NCBI GenBank assembly: GCA_001871415.1
Contig: MNWW01000069.1
Coordinates: 1-44,206 of the forward strand
DNA length: 44,206 bases
Source: Candidatus Woesearchaeota archaeon CG1_02_57_44
GTDB taxonomy: Archaea > Nanobdellota > Nanobdellia > Woesearchaeales > CG1-02-57-44
Direction: 5' to 3'
Below, piece after piece: positions 8,801 to 16,648 of this stretch. Position numbers and translations under genes: made by a program. A model generated the notes under the pieces. That model ran no database searches. It saw only the letters and a program-made list of their open reading frames with translations, and was not told the DNA's origin. How positions within the stretch are numbered: the stretch's first letter is position 1; each line of letters starts with the position of its first letter.

Positions 8801-8991
8801 ACAAAGCCATTACCCGTCGCAGTGGCCAGCGCGTCCTGTGCCCTGCCGTCTTGAGCAAGAACTATCGCCAGGCCCCAACCAAAATTGGAGACCTGCGCAT
8901 CAAGCCCGGGGTCAATGAGCGCTGCTTGCGCTATAGTAATTGCCAACAGGACCCCCAGGGCGATAGCCCCGGTCTTTGCGTGATGCTTCAT
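5830..8991 (-). CDS. Secreted subtilisin-like serine protease (S8) with C-terminal modules
   Basis: 1053 aa. A signal peptide (1-23, ending AQA) is followed by a propeptide-like region (about 30-110) and an S8 catalytic domain (about 120-405) with Asp144 in IIDTGV, His183 in GHGTHVAG, oxyanion Asn275 in SAGNN and Ser356 in GTSMAAPHVSG. After it come a PPC-like/jelly-roll region, cadherin- or Ig-like repeats and, from about residue 900, two copies of a GWNLV...GYW module. Many N-x-S/T sequons in the tail suggest N-glycosylation outside the cell. It ends without a membrane anchor. It lies 36 bp after SppA with no clear TATA box, so it is probably the last gene of an RDD-SppA-subtilase operon. 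Confidence 0.93.
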   Translation of the reverse strand: MKHHAKTGAIALGVLLAITIAQAALIDPGLDAQVSNFGWGLAIVLAQDGRAQDALATATGNGFVALREYDHVPGFSGVITKESYAALTASADVALLELDRLSHVPDPEPISDVQLTTSVISMGATQTRSAYNVSGRGVIVAIIDTGVLYTHADLGGCFGAGCRVADGYDFVNTDGDPTDDHGHGTHVAGIIGANGTLMGVAPNATFYALKACNNAGSCPTSAILSAIDRAITNHTPIISMSLGSWNVPWTGKNSLTTAVENAVRNNITVVVSAGNNGNGQGQSVGTVTSPAFGDNIISVAAVDDQGTAEVSDDNIASFSSRGPGPWGRFVPLLSAPGTNIYSTYFNGGYATMSGTSMAAPHVSGAAALLREALGNITPLEMAQRLTQSATNLSMHPQDEGAGEINVTAAAAIPVVVLAYGNASLQAIVLSNTTAQFNLTLRSLGLAQTVWSVSAESFLSQRLEYELPGSIVGSEGAAVDANGTAALAVNITLGDANGSVYQSVLLLSMNDSQGNNVTIRVPVALSVPVMGRHVWDQSIDNPPRDWDEGDVLWFLSKHERNSSVYVRADWSGDSGSNDLDLYLWDITTGTAASAQSGTNYEATSYADSGVWTWLALHAYDTDTHPRTTTLNLSPDAWPVLGALAVESATDGQYLVVNISATDVDTLSLTYSLNDTNFTDVGSGGFGWNISVGYSGTRYVAVSVSDGRTTVSGNFTLVISSVNHAPTVSGVNIVPALPSAALGALCNYTYADIDSDSESGSIIRWYFAGEVNASMENATVINGSDVRKGVALLCEVVASDGTAYGSAVNASAVVPVNTPPSLNLSISASSVIEGDTVTLNWSVADIDGDAVIVVADEPLGSGSWLTNATGSYVIFVNASDGENVTRRNASFVVVSAVRVQNISLAAGWNLVSLGIAPFNTSVSGMLSGLNYTYVWAFNGSWSYSFGGSGELTDIVPGLGYWLWANNTQTLVVNGSDYGNETVLSSGWNLVGVNALAAPSFLSLQDTLTPNGTVWSHDAGWKSYASSGPAYVNSLDVLTSGRGYWVYMDGDDTWTH

Positions 8992-9027
8992 GGTACCAAT
9001 TGAATCGTGAACAGGAAATCACCAGCA

Positions 9028-9885
9028 TCAGGTCTTGATTGACGCCTGTGCCAGAAGCCCTGTCGCGAATCCCTGCCCTATGCCTTTGCCCAGGCGTGTT
9101 GCCATGCCCTGGCTGAGCAGCTCATACCAGGTATCTGTGGGAAGCTCATAAGTGATGACCGTGGAGTTCAACTGCGATTCCAGGTACGCGACCGCGTCTG
9201 TCTGGGTGCCGATCTCATCGATGAGGCCAAGCGATAGCGCTTCATCTCCCAGGAAGATGCGTCCATCCGCGAGCGACTCGACCGTCGATTCAGTCATGTG
9301 TCGGTTCTGCGCGACCGCCGCGACAAAGGATTGCTGCGCCTGCTGCACGGCCTGGCGCAGCAGCACTTCCTCATCAGGGGCGAGCTGCTTGAACGGACTG
9401 CCCATGTCCTTGTACGTGCCTGAGGTGATCTCATTGTAGGTGATGCCATAATGCTGCAGAAGCTGGGATATTTCTAGATACGATGAGGTGACGCCGATGC
9501 TGCCCACAATGGAAAACGGGCTGGCGATGACATGGTCTGTCGCCGACGCGACCCAGTAGCCGCCGCTCGCGCCGACGCCTCTGATGACCGCGACACGGGT
9601 GATATTCAGCCGTTTGACGGCCTGCGCTATTTCCCACGCGGCGACGCCCGATCCGCCGGGGCTGTCGACTTCGATGATAAGACCTCTGATAGCGGGATTG
9701 CCGGAAAGCGCGTCAAGCTGATCTACCACCCGAGCAGATGACGTCCCGTCCGTGTGCCTGCTAGTGTCCAGCACTCCATCAATGTGCAGGACCGCGACAT
9801 TGCCCTGGGGAAGGGGAGCGGCGGCGAGCAAGGCAATCACATACAGAAGGATGATGATCCCGGCAGCTTTGGTGTATTTGCTCAC
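9028..9885 (-). CDS. sppA: Signal peptide peptidase SppA (S49 protease)
   Basis: Membrane-bound Ser/Lys protease that degrades leftover signal peptides and membrane protein fragments. The 285-aa product from the GTG at 9885 has one N-terminal membrane helix (about 8-24), the nucleophile Ser107 in GASGGYWVAS, and the general base Lys159 in SGTYKDMGSPF. The S49 core runs to about residue 250. The GTG is chosen because it overlaps the upstream RDD stop (GTGA) and has GAGGTGA just upstream; the ATG at 9927 would lie inside the RDD gene. It sits between an RDD membrane protein and a secreted subtilase, which suggests a surface-proteolysis unit. Confidence 0.93.
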   Translation of the reverse strand: MSKYTKAAGIIILLYVIALLAAAPLPQGNVAVLHIDGVLDTSRHTDGTSSARVVDQLDALSGNPAIRGLIIEVDSPGGSGVAAWEIAQAVKRLNITRVAVIRGVGASGGYWVASATDHVIASPFSIVGSIGVTSSYLEISQLLQHYGITYNEITSGTYKDMGSPFKQLAPDEEVLLRQAVQQAQQSFVAAVAQNRHMTESTVESLADGRIFLGDEALSLGLIDEIGTQTDAVAYLESQLNSTVITYELPTDTWYELLSQGMATRLGKGIGQGFATGLLAQASIKT

Positions 9886-10364
9886 GCTTTCACCTCGTGC
9901 TGCTCGACCACGTGCGTTCTGCTCCATTGCTCGCTGAGGCGCTGCGGCGAGCCTGAGTAGAGCATGATGGCGGGCTCTATCACCAGGAGCAGGAGGAACG
10001 GAAAGATAAGCACCGCATTCAGATTGCGCATGGCTATCTGGGCAAAGCCTGGTTTGTCTCCGCGATCGCCGACAACCAAAAGCCCCAGAGCCATCTTGCC
10101 AGGACTCTGCTGCAAAAAGAACTCCATGAGCACAAAGTACCCGAAGATCAGCGCCGCCATGGTCGCGGTGTACGTTGAAAGCACAGATGCAAGGCCAACA
10201 TCATGCAGCAGCACTTGCGGCGCTGGCAGAAGCGCCATGACGCGCGAACTGAGCGGCGCGATCACAAAAGTGTTGAGGATAAGCAGATCAAGAGCCATGG
10301 CCAGCAGTCGCTTGCCGATCGGCGCATGGACGAGTATTTTAGTCACGACCTTACGTTTCCCCAT
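9882..10364 (-). CDS. RDD-family membrane protein
   Basis: 160-aa protein of three to four membrane segments. The RDD-type pattern of Arg and Asp in early helices is seen in IGKRLLAMALDLLIL, followed by SPGKMALGLLVV, a typical RDD loop, and RNLNAVLIFPFLLLLVI. RDD proteins are mostly uncharacterised; some are linked to transport or to membrane proteases. The start at 10364 is chosen over 10490 because a TATA box lies at 10383-10396, 26-28 bp upstream. Its stop overlaps the sppA start, so the two are coupled. Confidence 0.85.
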   Translation of the reverse strand: MGKRKVVTKILVHAPIGKRLLAMALDLLILNTFVIAPLSSRVMALLPAPQVLLHDVGLASVLSTYTATMAALIFGYFVLMEFFLQQSPGKMALGLLVVGDRGDKPGFAQIAMRNLNAVLIFPFLLLLVIEPAIMLYSGSPQRLSEQWSRTHVVEQHEVKA

Positions 10365-10382
10365 ACGCTGGTTTCGGTCTTG

Positions 10383-10396
10383 CTTATTAATAAATG
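10383..10396 (-). promoter_or_regulatory. TATA box for the RDD-sppA-subtilase operon
   Basis: CATTTATTAATAAG on the minus strand, about 26 bp upstream of the ATG at 10364. It lies back to back with the aIF-1A promoter at 10451-10460. Confidence 0.7.
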
Positions 10397-10450
10397 TATT
10401 GACCAGGCGCCCGATCAATGACCCGCACCCCCAATAGATGGACCAATACC

Positions 10451-10460
10451 TTTTTATAAC
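10451..10460 (+). promoter_or_regulatory. TATA box for the aIF-1A gene
   Basis: TTTTTATAAC, centred about 26 bp upstream of the ATG at 10481; it supports that start over the in-frame TTG at 10469. Confidence 0.75.
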
Positions 10461-10480
10461 AACATTGATTGTTGACATAT

Positions 10481-10810
10481 ATGCGACCACAGGCCCCTGA
10501 ACCAGAGGACATCAATACAGTCAGGGTTCGACTCCCTCGCGGCAAAGAGACCTTTGGCATTGTAGAGCAGCGCCATGGGGGATCACGTATGAGCGTGCGC
10601 TGCCTTGATGACAAGACGCGCATCTGCCGCATCCCTGGCCGCCTGAAGCGTCGACTCTGGGTACGCGAAGGCGACCTTGTATTGATTCAGCCCTGGGAGC
10701 TTGGTGGCGATGAGAAAGCGGATATCATGTACAAGTACCGGCCCATCCAGGTCAAGTGGCTCAAGATGAAGGGCTATCTGCGCAAGCTCGATGAATTCGA
10801 GTCATTCTAA
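10481..10810 (+). CDS. eif1A: Translation initiation factor 1A (aIF-1A)
   Basis: S1/OB-fold factor that binds the A-site region of the small subunit and promotes initiator tRNA and mRNA binding. The 109-aa product has the expected core: RVRLPRGKETFGIVEQRHGG, MSVRCLDDKTRICRIPGRLK and VREGDLVLIQPWE, then a C-terminal tail ending KLDEFESF. Leaderless start from the TATA box at 10451. The last 20 bp of the gene, including the stop, are tandemly duplicated just downstream (10791-10830). Confidence 0.95.
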   Translation: MRPQAPEPEDINTVRVRLPRGKETFGIVEQRHGGSRMSVRCLDDKTRICRIPGRLKRRLWVREGDLVLIQPWELGGDEKADIMYKYRPIQVKWLKMKGYLRKLDEFESF

Positions 10811-10830
10811 ATGAGTGCGAGTCATTCTAA
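10791..10830 (+). repeat. 20-bp tandem duplication at the 3' end of the aIF-1A gene
   Basis: Units 10791-10810 and 10811-10830 share 18 of 20 bases (ATGAATTCGAGTCATTCTAA against ATGAGTGCGAGTCATTCTAA). The first holds the end of the gene and its TAA stop; the second carries a copy of the same end in untranslated DNA. Confidence 0.85.
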
Positions 10831-11000
10831 GAGATTCGTAAATGCAGTAGGCAGAAAGCAGGATGCGATAAATAGTCGGCTGATGCGCCAATAAGCGACC
10901 TGAACAGGTACTGTTGCCCCTAGCGGCAACGTCAGGAAACAAAGGCATTAGTTAGAGACCCGTTGCGCAGGTCGATTCGTTACCCCAATTCCGCAGGAAC
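10831..11000. other. Intergenic stretch with no recognised gene
   Basis: Between aIF-1A and the BatA-like gene. A small hairpin GTTGCC-loop-GGCAAC occurs near 10913-10930. No tRNA, snoRNA box pair or convincing ORF was found. Confidence 0.5.
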
Positions 11001-11004
11001 AAAA

Positions 11005-11013
11005 CTTTATAAG
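11005..11013 (+). promoter_or_regulatory. TATA box for the BatA/VWA/MoxR operon
   Basis: CTTTATAAG centred 27 bp upstream of the ATG at 11036. It is the only clear promoter before a row of closely spaced genes reaching 19138. Confidence 0.75.
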
Positions 11014-11035
11014 CCACAGCAACCCGTAGCAGTCC

Positions 11036-12832
11036 ATGGTGTGGGAGTCATGGTCATTTCAGGATACAGCCGGGCTATGGTGGCTGCTTTCCGGCCTGCT
11101 AGTCGTCATCATCTACCTTATCAGGCCCAAGCCCCGGGAGATGAAGATACCCAGTCTTATGTTCTTTCTTGCGCAGAAGCGCGCTGAGCGGCTTGCGTCC
11201 TTTTTTCGCAGGTTCATCAAGGACCCCATGATGCTGTTTCACTTGTTGCTCATTCTGTTGCTGGCGCTCATCCTGTCAGGACCAAAGTTTGCGATCACAG
11301 AGAATGCCGCAGCCCAGCAGAAAGTCATTGTGCTGGACATCAGCTCCAGCATGAAGGCCCAGGGAAGATTCGCTTCAGCGAAAAATATCGTGCTCAAGAA
11401 CCTTGGTGAGCGCAACACGATAATACTTGCCGCTGATACGCCTCTTGTTGCCCTGATAGACGGCAGCCCTGCTGAGGCAAGAAGTCTGCTCGCGAAAGTG
11501 AGCCCTCTGGATACCGAGTCCGCACTTGGCGACGCGGTCATGACCGCTGTCAATTACGCGGGCAAAGAAAGTTTCGCGCTTGTTGTTAGTGACTTTGGAC
11601 CTGGCACCGGGACAGACCCAGCTCTTGCGCTCGAAGCATTGCGCGCCGCCTCTATGAACCTTGACGCGGTGGGCGTGGCAAAGCCGGATCCGCGCAATGT
11701 GGGGATCATTGATCTCACGTTTTCCAAACGCAAGGTGATGGTTCTGATCAAGAATTACAATGACCAGGAGCAGACAGTTCCGCTGACCTACGGCGAGCAG
11801 AAATTCCTGCTGGACCTGGGAGCGCAAAGCGTCGCTGCGATCGAACTGAACCTGACACCCGGAACGGGCTATGTCAAACTGCAGAGCGATGATGATTTCA
11901 GCCCGGACAATACGGCGTATCTCATTGTTCCTGAAGCCCTGACGCCAAAAGTGCTGCTCATCACCAATAATCAGTCGCGTTATCTCACTGCCGCCTTGCG
12001 CTCTATTCCCGGGGTGCAGCTGGAAGTGGCGCAGCCGCCCATTGTGCCAGAAAGGGGTCATGACCTCTATGTCCTTGACCGGGTCGATTATGACAGCCTG
12101 CTGCCAGGGACCACGGAGTACATTGAAGCTCAGGTGAGGGCGGGGAAGACATTGGTCATAGGCGCTCAGCCAGAGCTCGAAGGCCAAAGTGCGCAGAAGA
12201 TGCTCAGCAAGGTGATTCCTGTGGACATCCAGGGCATGCTGGACAGCTCTGCCATCGGCCCTGGGACGTCATCACCCATCACCGCCAATGTGCAGTTCGA
12301 GGAGACCCGGAGGCACTTGCACACGACCCCTCATGAGGGGGATACGGTCCTGGCGTATGCCGGGGATGTGCCATTCATAACACTCTCTTCCTTGGGTGAA
12401 GGAAAAGTCCTCTATTATGGGTACATGGAGGATGATACCAATTTCCAGCGATTCCCCTCATATCCATTGTTCTGGGCGCAGTTCGTGCAGGAAGTGCTGG
12501 CCCAGGCGCCATTGCAGGAGCGAAACCTGCGCACAGGAAGTGTGGTGAGCGCTGAAACCATCATCTTGCCATCAGGAACCCAGGTGAAGGGCTCCACGCG
12601 CATGGACCAGGTAGGCATCTACAAAGCGGGAAGGACCTACGCAGCCAACCTTCTCAGCGAAGCGGAGTCTGACCTGCGCCCAGTCATCTCGTCCAAGCCC
12701 GCGGAATCATTCAGCCCGCGACCTGTTCCCATGCAAAGGGACCTGGCGCTTGGCAGATACCTGCTTATCGCGGGACTGGTATTGCTGCTGCTTGACCTGA
12801 TGCTCATGCGTCACAGGGGTGATATCGCGTGA
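11036..12832 (+). CDS. BatA-like membrane protein with a VWA domain
   Basis: 598 aa. The N-terminus has two hydrophobic segments (about 13-28 and 66-81) around a basic stretch, the layout of the aerotolerance-regulator BatA N-terminal domain. A von Willebrand A domain starts at about 96, with MIDAS residues Asp101, Ser103 and Ser105 in VIVLDISSSMKAQG. A long middle region, possibly amidotransferase-like (residues about 310-480), precedes a final membrane helix (about 575-593), so most of the protein probably faces outward between membrane anchors. The stop overlaps the next start by ATGA. Such proteins work with MoxR and DUF58 in metal-dependent protein complex assembly or stress tolerance; the substrate here is unknown. 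Confidence 0.85.
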   Translation: MVWESWSFQDTAGLWWLLSGLLVVIIYLIRPKPREMKIPSLMFFLAQKRAERLASFFRRFIKDPMMLFHLLLILLLALILSGPKFAITENAAAQQKVIVLDISSSMKAQGRFASAKNIVLKNLGERNTIILAADTPLVALIDGSPAEARSLLAKVSPLDTESALGDAVMTAVNYAGKESFALVVSDFGPGTGTDPALALEALRAASMNLDAVGVAKPDPRNVGIIDLTFSKRKVMVLIKNYNDQEQTVPLTYGEQKFLLDLGAQSVAAIELNLTPGTGYVKLQSDDDFSPDNTAYLIVPEALTPKVLLITNNQSRYLTAALRSIPGVQLEVAQPPIVPERGHDLYVLDRVDYDSLLPGTTEYIEAQVRAGKTLVIGAQPELEGQSAQKMLSKVIPVDIQGMLDSSAIGPGTSSPITANVQFEETRRHLHTTPHEGDTVLAYAGDVPFITLSSLGEGKVLYYGYMEDDTNFQRFPSYPLFWAQFVQEVLAQAPLQERNLRTGSVVSAETIILPSGTQVKGSTRMDQVGIYKAGRTYAANLLSEAESDLRPVISSKPAESFSPRPVPMQRDLALGRYLLIAGLVLLLLDLMLMRHRGDIA

Positions 12833-15216
12833 TGCTCGCCCAGCAGATAGCCCTGTTGCCTGCCTGGTGGCAGGCAAAAGCATTCACTTCTCCGTGGGCG
12901 TTGGGACTATATCCCCTGGTTGTCGTATTGATGATACTGATACTTGCCCGTCGTCCGCAGGAGCAAATCAAACGAAAACTCAAAGGGTTCATCCTGCTCT
13001 GGCGCTTGGCATTGCTGCTCGTCCTCTGCCTGGCCATAGCGGCGCCGGTGGCCCATGAGACCCATGAGGTGCAGCGCCAGCCCTATGTGCACATCCTTGT
13101 CGATAACAGCTCATCCATGTCCATCATGGACATGACCGAGGTCTCGGCCATGGTCGAGCAGCTCAGAGGCGCTGTGGAAGTGCGACAGGACGCGATTGGT
13201 GGAGGCACCGATTCTCGCATCTATACGCACCTGCTCCGCTACCTTTCCGCTGACGAGACCATCATCCTGGTGACGGACGGCAATAGCTATGACGGCGCTG
13301 ATATGGAGCAGGTTGCCCAGTACGCGCTCAGCCGCAATGTGAGCGTTGCCGTGATTCCCCTGAAGGCATCGCGTCAGGACTACGCGGTGCGCATCGTCGC
13401 GCCTGATGTGGCCATGGATGGCGCGGATACAGAGATTCGCGTCGTTATTGACCAGGCTCAGCCTGGCGCGCTCCCGCGACTCACGCTCAAGGATGGTGAT
13501 GACATCCTCTACGACCAAGTCCCATCCTCAAGCGTCCTCTCGCTGACCACAAGATTCACGACCGGTACCAAGGTATTGTCCGCGCAGCTGCTGACGTCTG
13601 ACGAAGTAGCCCAGAACAATCAGGCGTGGGCTACCTTGCAGGTCGTGCCAAAGCCTGCTATAGCCCTGGTGACCAAGCGCAGGGACAGTCCCCTGGCGAA
13701 GCTTGCGGGCCAGCTTGCGGCAGTAACGATACAAGACTATGTGCCACAGGAACTTGACAATTACTACGCGATAATCATTGACGACCAGTCAGCGGCGATG
13801 CTTGAGCCGCGCCGCACGCAGCTCGCTGACTACCTGAAGGATGGCAATGGCCTGCTGGTGGTGGGCGGTAAAGGCAGTTTTGACTTCGGCGACTACAGGG
13901 GATCGCCCATAGAATCCATATTGCCTGTGCGCACCGCGGGCGCGGAGAAGACTGATGACCGCGTCAATATCGTATTGGCGCTTGATATTTCAGCGAGTAC
14001 CGGAGGCATCGGCGCTGTGCGTGGCATTGATGTGGAGAAAGCGCTGGCAGCGGATGTGCTAGACCAGATTGGGACCCACAATCAGGTGGGCATCGCGGCA
14101 TTCAATACCAAGGGCTATGTGGTCGAGCAGATAGCGAAGATGGACAACAGGCAAGCGCTGGTGGACAAGATTTCCCGGCTGACGGACAACGGCGGAACGT
14201 TCCTGTCAGCAGGCATCATCATGGGTACCAAGATGCTGCGCAACCAGCCCGGAGCCAAGAACATCATCCTGCTCTCTGACGGGCAGTCCAATCCCAATGA
14301 TAATTACCAGGAAGCGGCGAGGATGGCCTGGAATGAGGGAATCAAGATATATACTGTAGCAACAGGCAAGTTCATTCGTGAAGAGACCATGCAGCAGATA
14401 GCGGATACGACCAACGGTATATACCTGCTGGCCAACAGGTCCAACAGGCTCAAGCTCATATTCGGCAAGGATGAGGAGCAACGTCCGCTGGCGTTCTATG
14501 ACCTCGCTATTGTTGATGAGAATCATTTCATCACTAAGGATCTGGACATGAGCGCCGTTGTTGGAGGTTTCAATCAGGTAGTACCCAAGGACATCGCGCG
14601 ATTGCTCGTGTCGACATCGCAAGCTGACCCTATTGTGGTCGCCTGGCAGTTCGGTCTTGGCCGCTCAGTGGTGTTCGCCTCAGATAATGGCCTGGAGTGG
14701 GCCGGACAATCGTATGGCCAGAACGCGTCGCGCATCCTGGCGAGAATGATAGCGTACACGGTCGCAGACCCCCAGAGAAAGGAGCAGGAGTATCTGCGTA
14801 TAAGCGACACGGTGGAAGGCAAGCCCGCGGAAGTCAGTGTCAAGTCCTCACAGCGCCCGATGGCCGAGAATGTCACGTTCAGGCTGGGCCGCGATGGCAT
14901 TTATCGCGGAGAGCTTCCTTTAGAAGCGCAGGGCCTGCACCAGGCGTTTAGCCTGCCTTACGCGGTCAATGCGCAGCCAGAGCTGGCGCGCACGGGCTAT
15001 AATCCAAAGGTCGAGCAACTAGCTGTCCTGACTCACGGAACTATTCTTGAGCCTGATGCTAAGCAAGTGATGGAATACGCCCTATCGCGAAGCAAAGTCC
15101 AGGAGACGACAGATACCATGCTCATATTGCCTTTCGCCCTGCTCGCGCTCATCATGTACATGATGGAATTGCTCATCAGAAGGATTGTGCAGAACAGGAT
15201 AATGTCGAAGAACTGA
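12829..15216 (+). CDS. Large membrane protein with two VWA domains
   Basis: 795 aa. Two N-terminal hydrophobic segments (about 25-40 and 54-73) and one C-terminal helix (about 763-785). The first VWA-like domain has Asp92, Ser94 and Ser96 in HILVDNSSSMS. A class I amidotransferase-like region follows (about 310-370, YLKDGNGLLVVGGKGSFDFG), as in related VWA membrane proteins. The second VWA has Asp386, Ser388 and Ser390 in LALDISASTGG, Thr457 in DNGGTFLSAG and Asp484 in LLSDGQSN, a full MIDAS. It starts at an ATGA overlap with the preceding gene, which suggests the two membrane VWA proteins are made together. Confidence 0.87.
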   Translation: MMLAQQIALLPAWWQAKAFTSPWALGLYPLVVVLMILILARRPQEQIKRKLKGFILLWRLALLLVLCLAIAAPVAHETHEVQRQPYVHILVDNSSSMSIMDMTEVSAMVEQLRGAVEVRQDAIGGGTDSRIYTHLLRYLSADETIILVTDGNSYDGADMEQVAQYALSRNVSVAVIPLKASRQDYAVRIVAPDVAMDGADTEIRVVIDQAQPGALPRLTLKDGDDILYDQVPSSSVLSLTTRFTTGTKVLSAQLLTSDEVAQNNQAWATLQVVPKPAIALVTKRRDSPLAKLAGQLAAVTIQDYVPQELDNYYAIIIDDQSAAMLEPRRTQLADYLKDGNGLLVVGGKGSFDFGDYRGSPIESILPVRTAGAEKTDDRVNIVLALDISASTGGIGAVRGIDVEKALAADVLDQIGTHNQVGIAAFNTKGYVVEQIAKMDNRQALVDKISRLTDNGGTFLSAGIIMGTKMLRNQPGAKNIILLSDGQSNPNDNYQEAARMAWNEGIKIYTVATGKFIREETMQQIADTTNGIYLLANRSNRLKLIFGKDEEQRPLAFYDLAIVDENHFITKDLDMSAVVGGFNQVVPKDIARLLVSTSQADPIVVAWQFGLGRSVVFASDNGLEWAGQSYGQNASRILARMIAYTVADPQRKEQEYLRISDTVEGKPAEVSVKSSQRPMAENVTFRLGRDGIYRGELPLEAQGLHQAFSLPYAVNAQPELARTGYNPKVEQLAVLTHGTILEPDAKQVMEYALSRSKVQETTDTMLILPFALLALIMYMMELLIRRIVQNRIMSKN

Positions 15217-15297
15217 GGACAGAACAGAGAAGGAAACAATCATGCAGACAGAATTTACAAAAGGCATAATAAAGGGCAATGCCGGAGAAGGAAGATA

Positions 15298-15828
15298 ATG
15301 GGATTCATCACACGCAACACCAACATGAGCCTGCTGGCGACACTACTGCTCGTGCTTCTGGGCGTTGGTATCATTAGCGTGGTCTATAACGCGAGAATCG
15401 GTGATATCAACCACCGGCTCAGCAAGAAGGTGCTGGAAGCTGACAACCTGAGCTCGCATCTGCAGGTGGCGAGCACCGAACTGACGACCTTGCAACAGGA
15501 GATAGGAATCAAACAAGAGCGCGAGCAGAGCATGACGGAGCAGTTCCTGGATGTGCGCACAGAACGCGATGACCTGAATAACCGGGTGCTGGGCCTGGAG
15601 CAGGATGTACGCGACCTGCAGCGCAAGGTGCAGGATACGCAGGCAGACCTTGATGTCACATCAGCATTGCTCTTTGAGGAGCAGGACCTCAACAAGAACC
15701 TGACGTTGGAAGTGACCAAATTCAGGAATCTCATCGCCCAGAAAGATCAGATAATAACAGATCTCGCAAGCCAGGTGTCTGCGCTGCAGACCCAGGTACA
15801 GCAACTGCAAAATGGAAGCACTACCTGA
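15298..15828 (+). CDS. Bitopic coiled-coil protein, 176 aa
   Basis: One membrane helix near the N-terminus (about 10-28), then a long heptad-rich coiled coil (about 35-170) full of Leu, Glu, Gln and Lys, ending in QVQQLQNGSTT. A GGAGAAGGAAG ribosome binding site precedes the ATG. It follows the double-VWA gene by 81 bp and overlaps the next gene by 17 bp. No enzyme motif is present. It may link or space membrane partners encoded in the same operon. Confidence 0.75.
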   Translation: MGFITRNTNMSLLATLLLVLLGVGIISVVYNARIGDINHRLSKKVLEADNLSSHLQVASTELTTLQQEIGIKQEREQSMTEQFLDVRTERDDLNNRVLGLEQDVRDLQRKVQDTQADLDVTSALLFEEQDLNKNLTLEVTKFRNLIAQKDQIITDLASQVSALQTQVQQLQNGSTT

Positions 15829-16588
15829 AGCATTGACAGAGCTGCGCCAGAGCCTCTGGGCCATGGCGCTGGCCAACACCGCGGTGGACGCGCTGCTCGT
15901 GGCGAGCGGCGCCTATCTGGCGACCGTTGTCGCAGGTTTGCCCCCGTGGATAGCCTTGGCTGTCGCATTGGGTTATTTCCCCCAGCGCCTGCGTCAGGAG
16001 CGAGCAGGCATGTCATATCAGGCAGTCGAGGCGAAAACCGTGCGTCTGCGCGAGCGATTGAGCACGGCTGTCGATAACCTGAGCAGAGAGAATTTCGTCG
16101 CCAAGGAATTACGCTCTGACGTGACCAAGGATATGCGCGGCATCCAGACCGGCGATTTCCTGGATACGCGCAGAGTCATGGTCAAGAGCAGCATTATGAT
16201 AGTGCTGCTGCTCTGCAGCATTGTCTACAGCAGCTTTTCCCTCAGCATCGCTGACGCTCTCGCACCCATCATGGCCAAGGCGAGAGGCGCTCACACATTC
16301 AAGGGCCTCTACGACACGTCGGGAAATGTGTCCTTTGAGCAGGGGGACGAGGACATCTTCGGCGAGTCCAGCATGGCGAAACTGAGCGGCAAGAGCATCT
16401 CGCTGGAACTCGCGCCCATGGCGACAGCCGTGGACATAACCCAACTCAACCCAGAACAAGCGAAGCGCTTCACCAGCACGGAGATACCGCAGGTCGAGGC
16501 GAGCGCGGACGGTGCGTATCGCAGCTCCATTCCCGCGGACCAGGAAGAGACAGTACGCAAGTACTTTGACCTGATCGAGCAGGTTTAA
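15812..16588 (+). CDS. Membrane protein of unknown family, 258 aa
   Basis: Hydrophobic segments at about 15-55 (two helices with a short turn) and about 125-150, a basic/coiled region between them (VRLRERLSTAVDNLSREN), and a roughly 100-residue acidic C-terminal part with no recognised motif. The start overlaps the end of the coiled-coil gene by 17 bp, so translation is probably coupled. It sits inside the VWA/MoxR operon and is likely a component of that assembly; no function can be named. Confidence 0.7.
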   Translation: MEALPEALTELRQSLWAMALANTAVDALLVASGAYLATVVAGLPPWIALAVALGYFPQRLRQERAGMSYQAVEAKTVRLRERLSTAVDNLSRENFVAKELRSDVTKDMRGIQTGDFLDTRRVMVKSSIMIVLLLCSIVYSSFSLSIADALAPIMAKARGAHTFKGLYDTSGNVSFEQGDEDIFGESSMAKLSGKSISLELAPMATAVDITQLNPEQAKRFTSTEIPQVEASADGAYRSSIPADQEETVRKYFDLIEQV

Positions 16589-16648
16589 TAACACAGGCGC
16601 GTAAGCAGACGAGAAGACACCATCCACAGACAACAAAGGTGAGCAAGT

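Noticed and set aside
10831-11000. C/D box small RNA or intron-bearing tRNA
   Set aside because: A TGATG and CTGA pair exists, but spacing and flanking pairing do not fit, and no cloverleaf can be drawn.
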